This document shows, in pieces, positions 44,901 through 55,319 of a stretch of 64,000 nucleotides of DNA. The stretch is from Saxidomus purpurata (taxonomy: Eukaryota; Mollusca; Bivalvia; Venerida; Veneridae). The translations under genes were made by a program, and so were the position numbers. Within the stretch, counting starts at the first letter, position 1, and each line of letters opens with the position of its first letter. Location of the stretch: NCBI GenBank assembly GCA_022818135.1, contig JAFMSR010000012.1, positions 5,030,456-5,094,455 of the forward strand. Direction: 5' to 3'. The notes beneath the pieces were generated by a model that saw only the letters and a list, made by a program, of their open reading frames with translations, was not told where the DNA came from and searched no databases.

Positions 44901-45245
44901 AGAGAAATCTGCACATAATTACGTTTATTTTCAGAACGAACAGAAAATATGTACAGTGCGACTCTCGAGAAGTATCCAAAACCCGTAACATTCGGAGGAA
45001 AATTCACTCCAAACATTTAATGTTTCATGTTATCTCTTGCAGATGCATTTTTTCAAATATTCATGTGCATATATGCGTCCCCTTACACAACAACAAGCAA
45101 CAAATTTTAGTTTTAGGTTGACAAATTATCAAAATCGATCTTTTTTATTAAGCCAGCAGCTTTCACTATCCACTAAAACAACAGGGACAGCAGCTATTGT
45201 AATAGCTTGTGTATTTTCTGACGGTGTACCTATCACACATTTCTG
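41970..45245. other. Spacer between the duplicated esterase units
   Basis: No convincing gene. About 42690-42930 resembles a degenerate SINE (CTGTAAATGGGTACTAGCGA and GGTGCCTAAAGAGCG). About 44260-44600 is a dispersed repeat with inverted TTCGCGAG/CGCGAA motifs. A possible cysteine-rich exon lies at 43173-43339 (listed separately). Confidence 0.4.
43173..43339 (+). other. Possible isolated cysteine-rich exon
   Basis: Bounded by CTTTTCAG at the left and CCAG|GTGTTA at the right, it stays open in one frame for 55 codons with eight Cys (CLDGLAYTCNNGNCSFITD, SSVCCCLL, STECPG). No partner exon or family recognised. It may be chance. Confidence 0.2.
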
Positions 45246-45825
45246 TGGGGTCTGGTTCACAGATCAAAATCGACCTTGTTTAATTCCATATGAAGTAACC
45301 ATGAAACGGAGGTAACGTTGTATAAACTTTTTATTTTTTACAAAATATACCACACTTTATAATAAAAATATTAATCATGTCCTTGAAACAATCTCTATAT
45401 ACATATACACTTTTACGAGAGAAATCAAACGATTAAATCGTTTAAAAGCGAACTATTACTTTGTGTGCATTTCGGAAACAATCATTTACTATGATGACAT
45501 CGCTTTTTATCTAGAAATCGCATTTAATATAAGTGAATTGATAGGTAAACATGTAAATATGTAAGTGTAGCAAAGCCAACTTCATTGTTCTATAATGTGT
45601 AATTTGATAAAACTGAAATCTGTTTTAAAATCATGTTAACAACAGACCTGTTTAAACCGATTGTGACTTTACCTGCAGTTCAGAGGATTGGTGTGTTAAG
45701 CACTGGCATTCAACAATGACTAGGTAGTAACAACAGTATTTTCAAGTCCTTACCTTTTAGTCATGACTCAAATTATACATGTAGTTATCAATTAATGGTA
45801 ACACAACTCGCTTTGGTAGAGTAGA

Positions 45826-45870
45826 TATATACGCTTTCATAACTGGATGAACACGCATATTGAGTGTTGA
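45826..45870 (+). promoter_or_regulatory. Putative core promoter of esterase 2
   Basis: TATATAC at 45826-45832 with the same downstream block (GAACACGCATATTGAG) as in esterase 1. Confidence 0.45.
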
Positions 45871-45932
45871 AAGAAGTGTGTATGTCCTGCTTAACAGTTC
45901 TTATACAAAAAACTTTAAGGATCAATACGACG

Positions 45933-48900
45933 ATGAAACGGATTGTATCCATAACTGTTGTTGTTGTGGTTTCATTTGTACGTTGTGAAGATGTTATTAT
46001 TTCCACCACAGTCGGTGATATCAGAGGATTTAAACAGGACTTTCCACTTGCCGGGCAAACTTACACTGCGTCTGCATTCCTTGGTATTCCATATGCGGAA
46101 TCTACCGAAGGATCCCGAAGGTTCACGAAACCTGTCGAAAAAGCACCATTTGACGGCGTCTACAATGCAACAGAAGTAAAACCTGCTTGCTTTCAGAATT
46201 TGCGGTGGCTACCGGGGCTAGATTTAAATACTAGTGAGGATTGTTTAACTCTTAATATTTTTGCACCAAACAACGCAAAGAAGGGCGACTCTAAGGCTGT
46301 TATGATATTTTTATATGGCGGTGGGCTCCAGTTCGGTATTCAGGATTCTTACATTACGGGATCACTTCCGGCACTTTATGATGTCATCTATGTTACACTG
46401 AGTTACCGTTTAAGTGCTTATGGCTTTCTTGCGAGCAAGAAACACGGTCTGAAAGGAAATAATGGCCTTTGGGATCAGCATATGGGAATCAAATGGATTC
46501 ATGATAACATCGATTCGTTTGGCGGGGATCCAAACGCTATAACAGTATTTGGAGAATCCTCAGGCGGCGATTCTGTAATATATCAGGCGCTATACGAAGG
46601 AAATAGAGGACTTTTTAAACGTGCAGTTGCACAAAGTGGCGTAGCTGGGGTCAAGGGGTCAAGTTACAACACATATCCGGACATGCTTTACGAAAAACTT
46701 GCCAAGACAACTGGTTGTGACACAACAAGTGAAAGTGTTAACTGCCTTCGTAATCTTAGAGATAAGGAAATGCAAGATGCTTTCAAAGCTTCTTCTTTCG
46801 GTGATATGTATCTCCCGGTACGAGATGACGAATTCATTAAGTATGACCCTGAAAATGTCATGAAGGACATGACCAAAGATTCCACAGATGCACTTAGTTA
46901 TTTCGCCGAAAAAGATGTGATAATTGGATTAAACAGCGACGAAGGCTATGGAGAATCAATAGTGTTTATGTCTATATTTGGAGAAGACCTCAGCCAGCTG
47001 AATGACGGCCTTACCGAAGAAGAAATGGGAAAATTAACTAGACTTGTGTTGAAATACAATAACCAATCATTTAATGAACCCATTTTGAACGCTTTAATGC
47101 ACCAATATACCGACTGGTCTAATCCAAAAAGCCCGGTCGCAAGAAGAGCAAGCTATCTTGACTTTGTGAAGGATGTTCAATACGCGATCTCCTCAGTTAA
47201 AATGCTGAACAAACACGCTTCATCAGAATATGGTCAAACGTTCATGTACCATTTCGAGCATAAACCTAGCTTTTCACATTCCCCGGATTGGATTTCTGGT
47301 GCAGACCATGCAGACGAAATACCATTTGTTTTAGGTTTTCCAGGCTATCTTATGATGAATTTTGGAATTTTTGCCGAGGACGCTGCCAAAGAGGTGCCGG
47401 CAAATGAGCAAGCATTGTCTATGAAGATAATGAAATTTTGGACACAGTTTGCCAAGACTGGGTAAGCCGTTTTGACGTTTAAATACAAAATTGTTAAAAT
47501 CAACTTTGTACACCTAATCGAGATGATCTGAACTACCTAATTATTTTGTGCAATCATCCGTTAAAACATGTATTTAATATTTGCAAAATGTTTTAATGAA
47601 ACTTTCTTATCACGTATAGAGCGCTTTTAAATATTTCAGTGGATAGAAAGTATAATAGATATATTTACATTTGCAAAGTGTTTAATGAAACATTTTTATC
47701 GCGTACAGAGCACTTTAAATATTTCAGTGGAAATAAAGTATATATATATACATGTATTTAGGTTTTTCCAAAGTGTTTAAATGAAACTTTTGTTATCACG
47801 TACAGAGCGCTTTAAATATTTTAGTTGAAATAAAGTATATACATATACATGTAGTAAAGATACACATTTCAGTCGATATCTTATACTAAAAGAACTATAT
47901 CCAAATAATCACATTGAAATCACTGTAATCTCTCAATAATATAGAGAGTCATTGGTTTGAGCCCTACTTCCAACTGTATCTCTTTATGCGAGAAAGTTGG
48001 CATTTTCTTTCTGAGGGTAGCGATCATGTTCTGGTTCTTCCAAGGAACGATGATTAATAGGTAAACTATCTGCCTAAAAATGACTGAAATACGGTTGAAA
48101 TGTGCGTAAAACCCCGACAAACAAACGAGCATAGTGTACAGTGTTAACTAATATAAGTTGAATTCATATGAACGCTAAGTTTCAATACCACAAATATATT
48201 CAGAAAATGATCTTGATTTTTCTAATTTTATGTTTTATCAATATCTAGCATTAAAAATGTCTCAAAAATGCGAATATTTATATTCTCGAAACACCCTGAA
48301 AAAGAAACACAATTCTTCTTTCAGTTTCGCTCCTCCTGCCATTTGACATCTAACCTTTATACATATGAAGCCGGTATACGCTCGATCCATTTCCGTTTTT
48401 GTTTTGGGATTTATTACTTACATTTTTAAGGGGATTAAAGGGGAGTAAAGTGAATAGTGTATTGTGTGAATAGTGTATTAAAATGGACATTTCAGCAAGC
48501 ATATGTCTGTAAATACCAGATTTGAAAACAGTATTTGAAAATATATATTGTGATTCAGTTGTGTTTGTATGTTTTTGTTTACCAAACAATATATATCTGA
48601 AAAATATATTATGAAAAACCAAGAAGTATAATACTGGTGTATTGGTTATGTATGTTGAATGATATTTTTACAGCACTCACAAGTTCTGAAACAGTTTAGT
48701 ATTATAACAGGATATATGTTTCACTGAAAGTGTGATTGGCATTTGTTTTAATTGATTTCATGATGTTTGCAGAAATCCGAACGACCCTGCTGAGGTTTCT
48801 ACTCAACAATGGCCGCAGTATGAAGCGGTTAATCAAACATATATCCGCTTTATTGCTGATGTGGAGCACTTTCCTACAGGGAACTATTTTCGGAGCGAGT

Positions 48901-49058
48901 ACGTGAATTTCTGGGAGAAACTATATCCAGACATAGTTAATATCACTACGCAGCAAACACAGGATACAGCACCTTGCATTGCTAACGCAGCTTCAGCATT
49001 TAACTGGACATTGTCATCAGTCTTACTTTACATTTCTATACTGATTTTATGTGTCTAG
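45933..49058 (+). CDS. Type-B carboxylesterase/cholinesterase-like protein 2 (tandem paralogue)
   Basis: Exons 45933-47461 and 48773-49058 join in the same phase as in esterase 1 and encode 604 residues. The start is MKRIVSITVVVVVSFVRC, again a signal peptide. By hand count about 55 residues differ from esterase 1 (about 91% identity). Ser209, Glu337 and His459 of the triad and the Cys pattern are kept. Differences gather at the active site: YGGGF becomes YGGGL, GESAGAVS becomes GESSGGDS, and GAFWGYNKD becomes GVKGSSYNTY. The residue after the nucleophile normally contributes to the oxyanion hole, and the Trp of the acyl-pocket loop is lost, so altered acyl or substrate preference is likely. 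The hydrophobic C-terminus (SSVLLYISILILCV) again fits a GPI signal. It is an intact gene, not a pseudogene. Confidence 0.92.
47935..48132 (+). mobile_element. tRNA-derived SINE in esterase 2 intron
   Basis: Has a B-box-like TTGGTTTGAGCCCTACTTCC, then CGAGAAAGTTGGCATTTTCT, TGTTCTGGTTCTTCCAAGG and the tail AAACCCCGACAAACAAACG. Fuller than its counterpart at 39820-39935. Confidence 0.65.
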
Positions 49059-49195
49059 CTCCTTACCGAGATATAAATACCTCACTGCAGATTCTGATTG
49101 GACCATTGTGACCTTTTTGGTTTTATACAGCGTATCTTTTAAGATTGGATTACGAATCTGAAATATTTATAAGCCTGCGGACGAATTTTTGTCTA

Positions 49196-49400
49196 TTTAA
49201 CCCTCATCCGGTTGGTGGCAGTTTATGCCGTTTTTGCGATCAGTGAAGACCATGATCAGCCTGGACATCCGTGCTTGATCATGATTTGCACTGTTAGTTA
49301 TTTAGTCAGTTACTTTTCAGTGAGTACCTTTTTAAAAATGAATGATGCTCCGCAAATTGAAAGATGGACAAGTTAGTTGTAGAAATTTAGCGGGTTCAAG
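49196..49400. repeat. CATGATC palindromic repeat, fullest copy
   Basis: From TTAACCCTCATCCGGTTGGT through GACCATGATCAGCCTGGACA, CTTGATCATGATTTGCACTG, TTTTCAGTGAGTACC and GAAAGATGGACAAGTTAG to AATTTAGCGGGTTCAAG. A GATCATG/CATGATC palindrome is central and the ends are loosely inverted (AACCCT and AGGGTT-like), suggesting a MITE of about 200 bp. Confidence 0.6.
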
Positions 49401-50212
49401 ATTCAAAAGGTAGAATACGGACATAGTAGCACTTTCAGTAATTGTCGATGCGAATTCATTGAGTGGTTAATATTACTAATTGACCTCATGCAGCGGAGCA
49501 GGATGCGTGTCGGTTTCTTGAATTAATGCCTGTAATGTTTAAGGAGACAGGTCATACAATATAAAATACTAAATTATTCTGGTCCCATTCATTTCAAATA
49601 GAGTGTGTTTCTGTGAATTGAAGCTCGAAATATAATAGTTTCAAGTTGAAATGTCTGTAAGAGTGGTAGATCGCTTCTTTTGGCACTGTATATTAATTTA
49701 AATGTAAGATACGCCTGTGTTTAAAAGTTAAGAAATGGAAGAAGTTCACAAATATTTTTTTGTTGTACTAACGAGTGATTGCAGTTTCTGTTTCTATTTT
49801 AGTGTGCATGTACATCATATTAGGCAATTCTTATAAAAAGTCTTTGTTCAGAACATATAGAAAATTTCAAAGAAAACGTTTTATTTATTTAACCAACTGG
49901 TCCCATGATAAAAATTATGTCCGGCATCTCCTTGGCATTTGGAATGTTAAGAAATTGCAAAATGTGTTATTTTTATGTATTTTGTGTCTTCCTTGTCACA
50001 TGTTTAAACACAGACACTTGGAGTATAGAAAGTGACCCCCTGTTCCCCCGACCGTCATAATTCTGTCACAAAAGTACACCTAGGGCATCGTACAAAAATC
50101 CTACAAAATGTATGGTTGTCATCCGATTATGTTCTAAAAGTCAAAATTTTCACTTGTCAGCATTATAATAAACAGATTATAAATGTTTGCATCGTGAAAA
50201 TCAGGTACACGC

Positions 50213-50432
50213 ATCGGTTATCAAATTGTATTTTACCCAATTTCCACCAAGCATACGTATAAAATACTGCGCATTGTTTGTACCCAATTTCCACCAAACA
50301 TACGTATACAATACTGCGCATTGTTTGCACCCAATTTACACCAATCATACGTATACAATACTGCACATTGTTTGTACCCAGTTTACACGAAGCATACGTA
50401 TACAATACTGCGCATTGTTTGTACACACATTA
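50213..50432. repeat. 47-bp tandem repeat
   Basis: Four to five copies of a unit including TACCCAATTTCCACCAAACA, TACGTATACAATACTGCGCA and TTGTTTG. It generates overlapping repetitive open frames on both strands. Specific to the esterase 2 unit. Confidence 0.9.
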
Positions 50433-50659
50433 GATTCAGATCTCTACTGTTTCACTGAAGTTATTTGCGTGAGAATTTCAGAGGGTCTCATTTAGTTTGG
50501 GAATAATTACAATTCGCGTTTTTTTCTAGGAAATACATTGAGTTACTGCGTGTATGTCCGAAGAAAACATTCTATATTCATCGCATTTCATTTGAGGATG
50601 GTCATACCGGCTAAGTTCTCTGTGTGCTCTAAAAGTTGTATCAGTACAGCTTTATTTTG

Positions 50660-50738
50660 CACTCACTCACTCACTCACTCACTCACTCACTCACTCACTC
50701 ACTCACTCACTCACTCACTCACTCACTCACTCACTCAG
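50660..50738. repeat. (CTCA)n microsatellite
   Basis: About nineteen perfect ACTC/CTCA units. Confidence 0.97.
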
Positions 50739-50850
50739 CATTAATGCTCCTTGCCGAAGGACAGAATTGCCATGACACTAGGGGGATCGAATCTTTGACC
50801 AAGCATTCTAGGGGCGAACACGCGCCCACTATTCTAAGGTGGCTCTAAAA
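50739..50850 (-). mobile_element. Short SINE-like fragment
   Basis: Read on the minus strand it shows a GCCACCTTAGAATAGTGGGC head and GATTCGATCCCCC, a B-box-like match. It adjoins the CTCA microsatellite, which could be its expanded tail. Confidence 0.45.
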
Positions 50851-50954
50851 TTGATTTCAGTACCTGCATTCATATTTCTTATCATTCTTACATTATGCAA
50901 CAGGAGCAAACATTTTCTATTTACAAGGTGGGACAACGATATTTCAAACATATT

Positions 50955-51115
50955 CAGTTTGCGCCAAATCATAAGTGAAGACCGTGATTAGCCGGGACGT
51001 CATGATCTGAATTGTTCTTTATTCATTCGTGAACACCCTTTCGAACAAGGAATGGTACTGTCCAAATGGAAGCATCGGCGAGTCCACTTTTGAAATTTAG
51101 CTGGGTAAGGGTTCA
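50955..51115. repeat. CATGATC palindromic repeat
   Basis: Includes GTGAAGACCGTGATTAGCCG, GTCATGATCTGAATTGTTC, GGAATGGTACTGTCCAAATG and the terminal TTTAGCTGGGTAAGGGTTCAG, in the same order as 49196-49400. Confidence 0.55.
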
Positions 51116-51699
51116 GCTCTAAAATTAGGTCTATAAATAGAATAACATGCACGAACTGTATATGGTACCCGAACCGTAAACATTGTACGAGTTTATACTT
51201 TTGAGTGGCAGAAAGAACAACAAACCATATCATTAATTGTCATTTTCAATATATATCTTTAACCGATTTCTGCATTACTGTTTATCTTTCATCAGACATA
51301 TTGTGGCATACAGTCTACAATATATTATAAACTTTTCGCTTAACATCTTAATACAAACAGCAGCACAACTAATAAACAGTAGTGGTTACCATACAAAAGA
51401 TATATTATGAAAGGGACCAGGCCCTGTGTTCACAAAGAAAAATAAAATAAAGAGATTGATCAAATTTTCTTTTCCGAGTTCTTGAAATACTTTTTTCTCG
51501 ACATTTTCCGGATATCTATTTATATACTCTACACATATATAATGTTAAGGTCATAAAGAATCGCCAATAATATAAATGTTTAGAATTACAGGAAACAATT
51601 CAGGATCGCTTGTTTTTTCTGCATTGTATTCTCTGTGAACAAAGGGCGTGATGATAACAGTGATTGATTGCTCAGGCCAAGTTCAATATGTTTATCCTT

Positions 51700-51815
51700 T
51701 TTAAAAATATCTTGATGCTTGCTTCTTGTGTTGTATCGTAATGCTTGCCTCTTGTATTGTATCTTAATGCTTGCTTCTTGTAGTGTATTTTAATGTTTGT
51801 TTCTTATACTCTATC
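51700..51815. repeat. ~26-bp tandem repeat downstream of esterase 2
   Basis: Four copies of a TATCTTAATGCTTGCTTCTTG-type unit (one continuous stretch of diverged copies). The counterpart in unit 1 (about 41260-41305) has only two copies. Confidence 0.75.
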
Positions 51816-53154
51816 AGGAAATTATTGTCTATGAGTATGCCTTAATTACCAAACACGGTTCAAATACACGCTAACTAGGTGTCCACTTGATTCAAAATGA
51901 AAACAATGGCCTGAGGAATTAACCAGAATTCTAATCTAAAAAGTAAAGCATGTATAAGTGACCAGCGATGATGACTGTACTACTTCTTTAACAAGATTCA
52001 AGATCTTATATTTATATTTTTATCATTTTGATTAAAATTAAATCATATATTCCACAAACTGTTGTTACAAGGTAGTCAGTATATAACAGTACAATAACAG
52101 GTGAATACATTGTTTGCTTCATTATTCACATTTAAGTAAAAAAATTATAGAATGATTTATTTTTACAAACATGTAGCAAAGAAGACCGACAAGGTAATTC
52201 TGTACTTTTCCGAAATATTATTTTGTCGTATCTGGTCACTTGCAATAAAAAATAAAAGATAAAAAAGTGTGCGTTCTACGTCACTGTCTCAAACATGTCG
52301 ATATTCATTGTATGAAAGTGTTGCTTTTGTATATCTGCATCTGTTTGTGTATGCAAATGGTATATTTTATATCAACTGCCTGCATGGGTCAAATTTGAAG
52401 TGCAGTCTTCTGCTTCGATTTTAGTTTTAGCGTGAAATGTAATGCCTTAGTAATGGGCTTATTCTTTACTTCATGTTGCATTCATGGTGGAAGTAAGAAG
52501 GCCGACAACTTTGTTACAAATGTGACAAGATACGCACACTTTTTAAACAAATATGAAATATGAAAATAATGAAACATTGATCAAAATTAAACATTATTCT
52601 ATATTACTAACATTAAAATTGTGAACCAATTGCTTTTTACGATAAATACTTTACGTCCAACAGAAATAGCTTTCAACTTTACAAATTTTGTCAACTAAAC
52701 AAAATTTAAATTCATTTTTATAAAGTTACACAGGAAATCATTCTGTCGCTACCAAGTTACCATCTTTAGCTTTGCGAAATTGCACTGAGCACAGTCTTTT
52801 TTATAATAAACCTCTATTAAGATGAATTGCAAGCAATTCATTCTTAACAGTCCCCTACTACCAAACTATATTACAAACTTAAATGTGTAATATATTGAAA
52901 CTAACTTTATGAATACATTCTTGCTCATTTCGCAAAGGTAAATGCATGCGTAGTAAAGCAAAAGGTTCTTAGCAAGATTTCAAATATTTCTTGCATGTAT
53001 CACATGAATGTGATAATTACAATCACATTAATTTACTTCTCAGGCATAGTTGATTCAATTTGTGAAAAGTATTTTAGATAAAACCTAAAGACTAGCTTAG
53101 TGCAGAAAACACCCTTATTTAATTTCTTAATTACTATGTGCGTTATAAATAATC

Positions 53155-53830
53155 CTATTGACTCGTAAAAACTGACCGGAGAAATAAATCAGAACTGTAA
53201 TGTAAAAGTAAGACACGCTTAGGTAACCAGAGGTGATAATTTTGTAGCTATTTAATCAGCAACAAGATTCAGTACGTTCCTTTTTGTATTACAATATTTT
53301 GATAGATATGTTTGCTATCATAACATCAAAAGTAACAAGTATAATACTGACACTGTAAGTCTGTTTGTATATCATAAGTTATTGAATCACCTCTGGTCAC
53401 TGATACATGTGAAGAAATGTTAAAACACAATGTTACAATATTTAATTGAAAAAAGTTATATAATATGAACCCTTTTGCTTGTTAATGACAATCACTTTAA
53501 GAATTTCCACTTAACAAATTTTGTCGAATAAACAAAATTTAGAATCATTCCGTAGAGAACTACACTATCAACTCCGTCCATATCCAGTTTCCATCTTCTT
53601 TCAATTTTGCGAATTACATTGAGCCAAGTCAATTTATGTCTAATTTCTACTATTAAGCTGAATTATGTGTAATTCAGTCTTACCAGTCTCCTACTTCCAT
53701 ACTATATTACAAAGTAAAGTTTGTAATATATCTGAACTAACTAAACATATACATTCTTGCTCACTTCGCAAAATTAACAAAGGTCAAGTATGAAGCAAAA
53801 GGATTCTTACCAAAACTGGCAAATATGTTT
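53155..53830 (+). repeat. Third, diverged copy of the esterase downstream flank
   Basis: Follows unit 2 in the same orientation. It retains GAGAAATAAATCAGAACTG, AAAAGTAAGACACG, GGTAACCAGAGGTGATAA and CAACAAGATTCAGTACG, which match 51905-52010 and 41395-41480. Its second part (53510-53830: AACAAATTTTGTCGAATAAAC, CTATATTACAAAG, CATTCTTGCTCACTTCGCAA) matches 52680-52990. No esterase exon accompanies it. Confidence 0.55.
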
Positions 53831-54174
53831 AGCTTTTATTTAATGCTAAAATGAATGACGATTAAATGTTTTGGTGCCCACATATTCTTGTAAAATCAAA
53901 TTTTACAGTCACTTATGATTATTCAAACATATGCAAATTGCACTGATATTATCCTGTTTTTGGATTGGTGTCGTAAATATTCCTATCAATGCAAAACTAC
54001 TTACATGGCATTTTCTTTGACTTCAAATTAACTTATATCTCTTGCTGTAATGTTACTTTCAACATACATGTGAAACAAAATCTAACACATGATAACAAGA
54101 AAACTATATCAATTGACATGAGTGTTATACCTACTATATTTACACAGTCTACATATATAAACATCTACTAAAAT

Positions 54175-55316
54175 AACAAGAGCTGTCAGTAGACAGCGCG
54201 CTCGACTATTCTCAGTGATTGACAATATAAAATAATATCCATCCTGGAACTTTAACGTAAATTCTAAGTCGAAAAAGGGGCATAATTCTGTCAAAAGGCT
54301 TGACAGAGTTATCTCCTCCTGTGTACAGGTTGGGGCCATGATGGTGAACAAGTGTGCAAAGTTTCAAAGCCAGATGACAATTGAATTGGAAAATATTTGA
54401 GGTGGTATGCAAACTTTAATGTAAATTCTAAGTCGAAAAAGGGGCATAATTCTGTCAAAATGCTTGATACAGTGACCTCCTCCTGTGTACAGGTTGGGGG
54501 CATAATGGTGAACAAGGGTGCGAAGTTTCAAAGCCAGATGTCAATGGACTTTGAAAATATTTGAGGTGGTACGCAAACTTTAATGTAAATTCTAAGTCGA
54601 AAAAGGGGCATAATTTTGTCAAAATGCTTAATAGAGTTATCTCCTCCTGTGTACAGGTTGAGGGCATGATGGTGAACAAGGGAGCAAAGTTTCAAAGCCA
54701 GATGTCAATGGACTTTGTAAATATTTGAGGTGGTACGCAAACTTTAATGTAAATTCTAAGTCGAAAAAGGGGCATAATTTTGTCAAAATGCTTGATAGAG
54801 TTATCTCCTCCTGTGTACAGGTTGGGGGCATGATGGTGAACAAGCGTGCAAAGTTTCAAAGCCAGATGTCAATGGACTTTGTAAATATTTGAGGTGGTAC
54901 GCAAACTTTAATGTAAATTCTAAGTCGAAAAAGGGGCATAATTTTGTCAAAATGCTTGATAGAGTTATCTCCTCCTGTGTACAGGTTGGGGGCATGATGG
55001 TGAACAAGCGTGCAAAGTTTCAAAGCCAGATGTCAATGGACTTTGAAAATATTTGAGGTGGTACGCAAACTTTAACGTAAACTCTAAGTAGAAAAAGGGG
55101 CATAATTTTGTCAAAATGCTTGATAGAGTTACCTCCTCCTGTGTACAGGTTGGGGGGCATGATGGTGAACAAGTGTGCAAAGTTTCAAAGCCATATGTCA
55201 ATGGACTTTGAAAATATTTGAGGTGGTACGCAAACTTTAACATAAGTGGTTACGCCGACGCCGACGCTCGGGTGACTAGGATAGCTCTCCTTATTCTTCG
55301 AATAGTCGAGCTAAAA
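54175..55316. mobile_element. Helentron/pearl-like element with 164-bp tandem core
   Basis: The left end AACAAGAGCTGTC..AGACAGC then GCTCGACTATT, and the right end CGCCGACGCCGACGCT, TAGCTCTCC, AATAGTCGAGC and CTAAAAAA, match the element at 281-1627. The core is six to seven copies of a 164-bp unit with GGGGCATAATTTTGTCAAAA, TCCTCCTGTGTACAGGTTGG, TGATGGTGAACAAG and GGTGGTACGCAAACTTTAA. The unit differs from the other element's core. Confidence 0.75.
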
Positions 55317-55319
55317 AAT

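Larger units (their letters stand above)
45246..52370 (+). repeat. Segmental duplication, unit 2 (esterase 2)
   Basis: Direct counterpart of 34560-41860. The exon regions are the most similar; introns and flanks align with many indels. Unit-2-specific material includes a 47-bp tandem repeat (50213-50432), a CTCA microsatellite with SINE-like sequence (50660-50850) and a CATGATC repeat (50955-51115). Confidence 0.8.

Noticed and set aside
45037..45315. 92-codon open frame upstream of esterase 2
   Set aside because: The corresponding sequence in unit 1 has a stop codon, so coding is not conserved; more likely untranslated.
54109..55243. Series of near-identical ~68-codon minus-strand frames
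   Set aside because: Frames recur once per 164-bp core unit of the Helentron-like element; they are repeat shadows.
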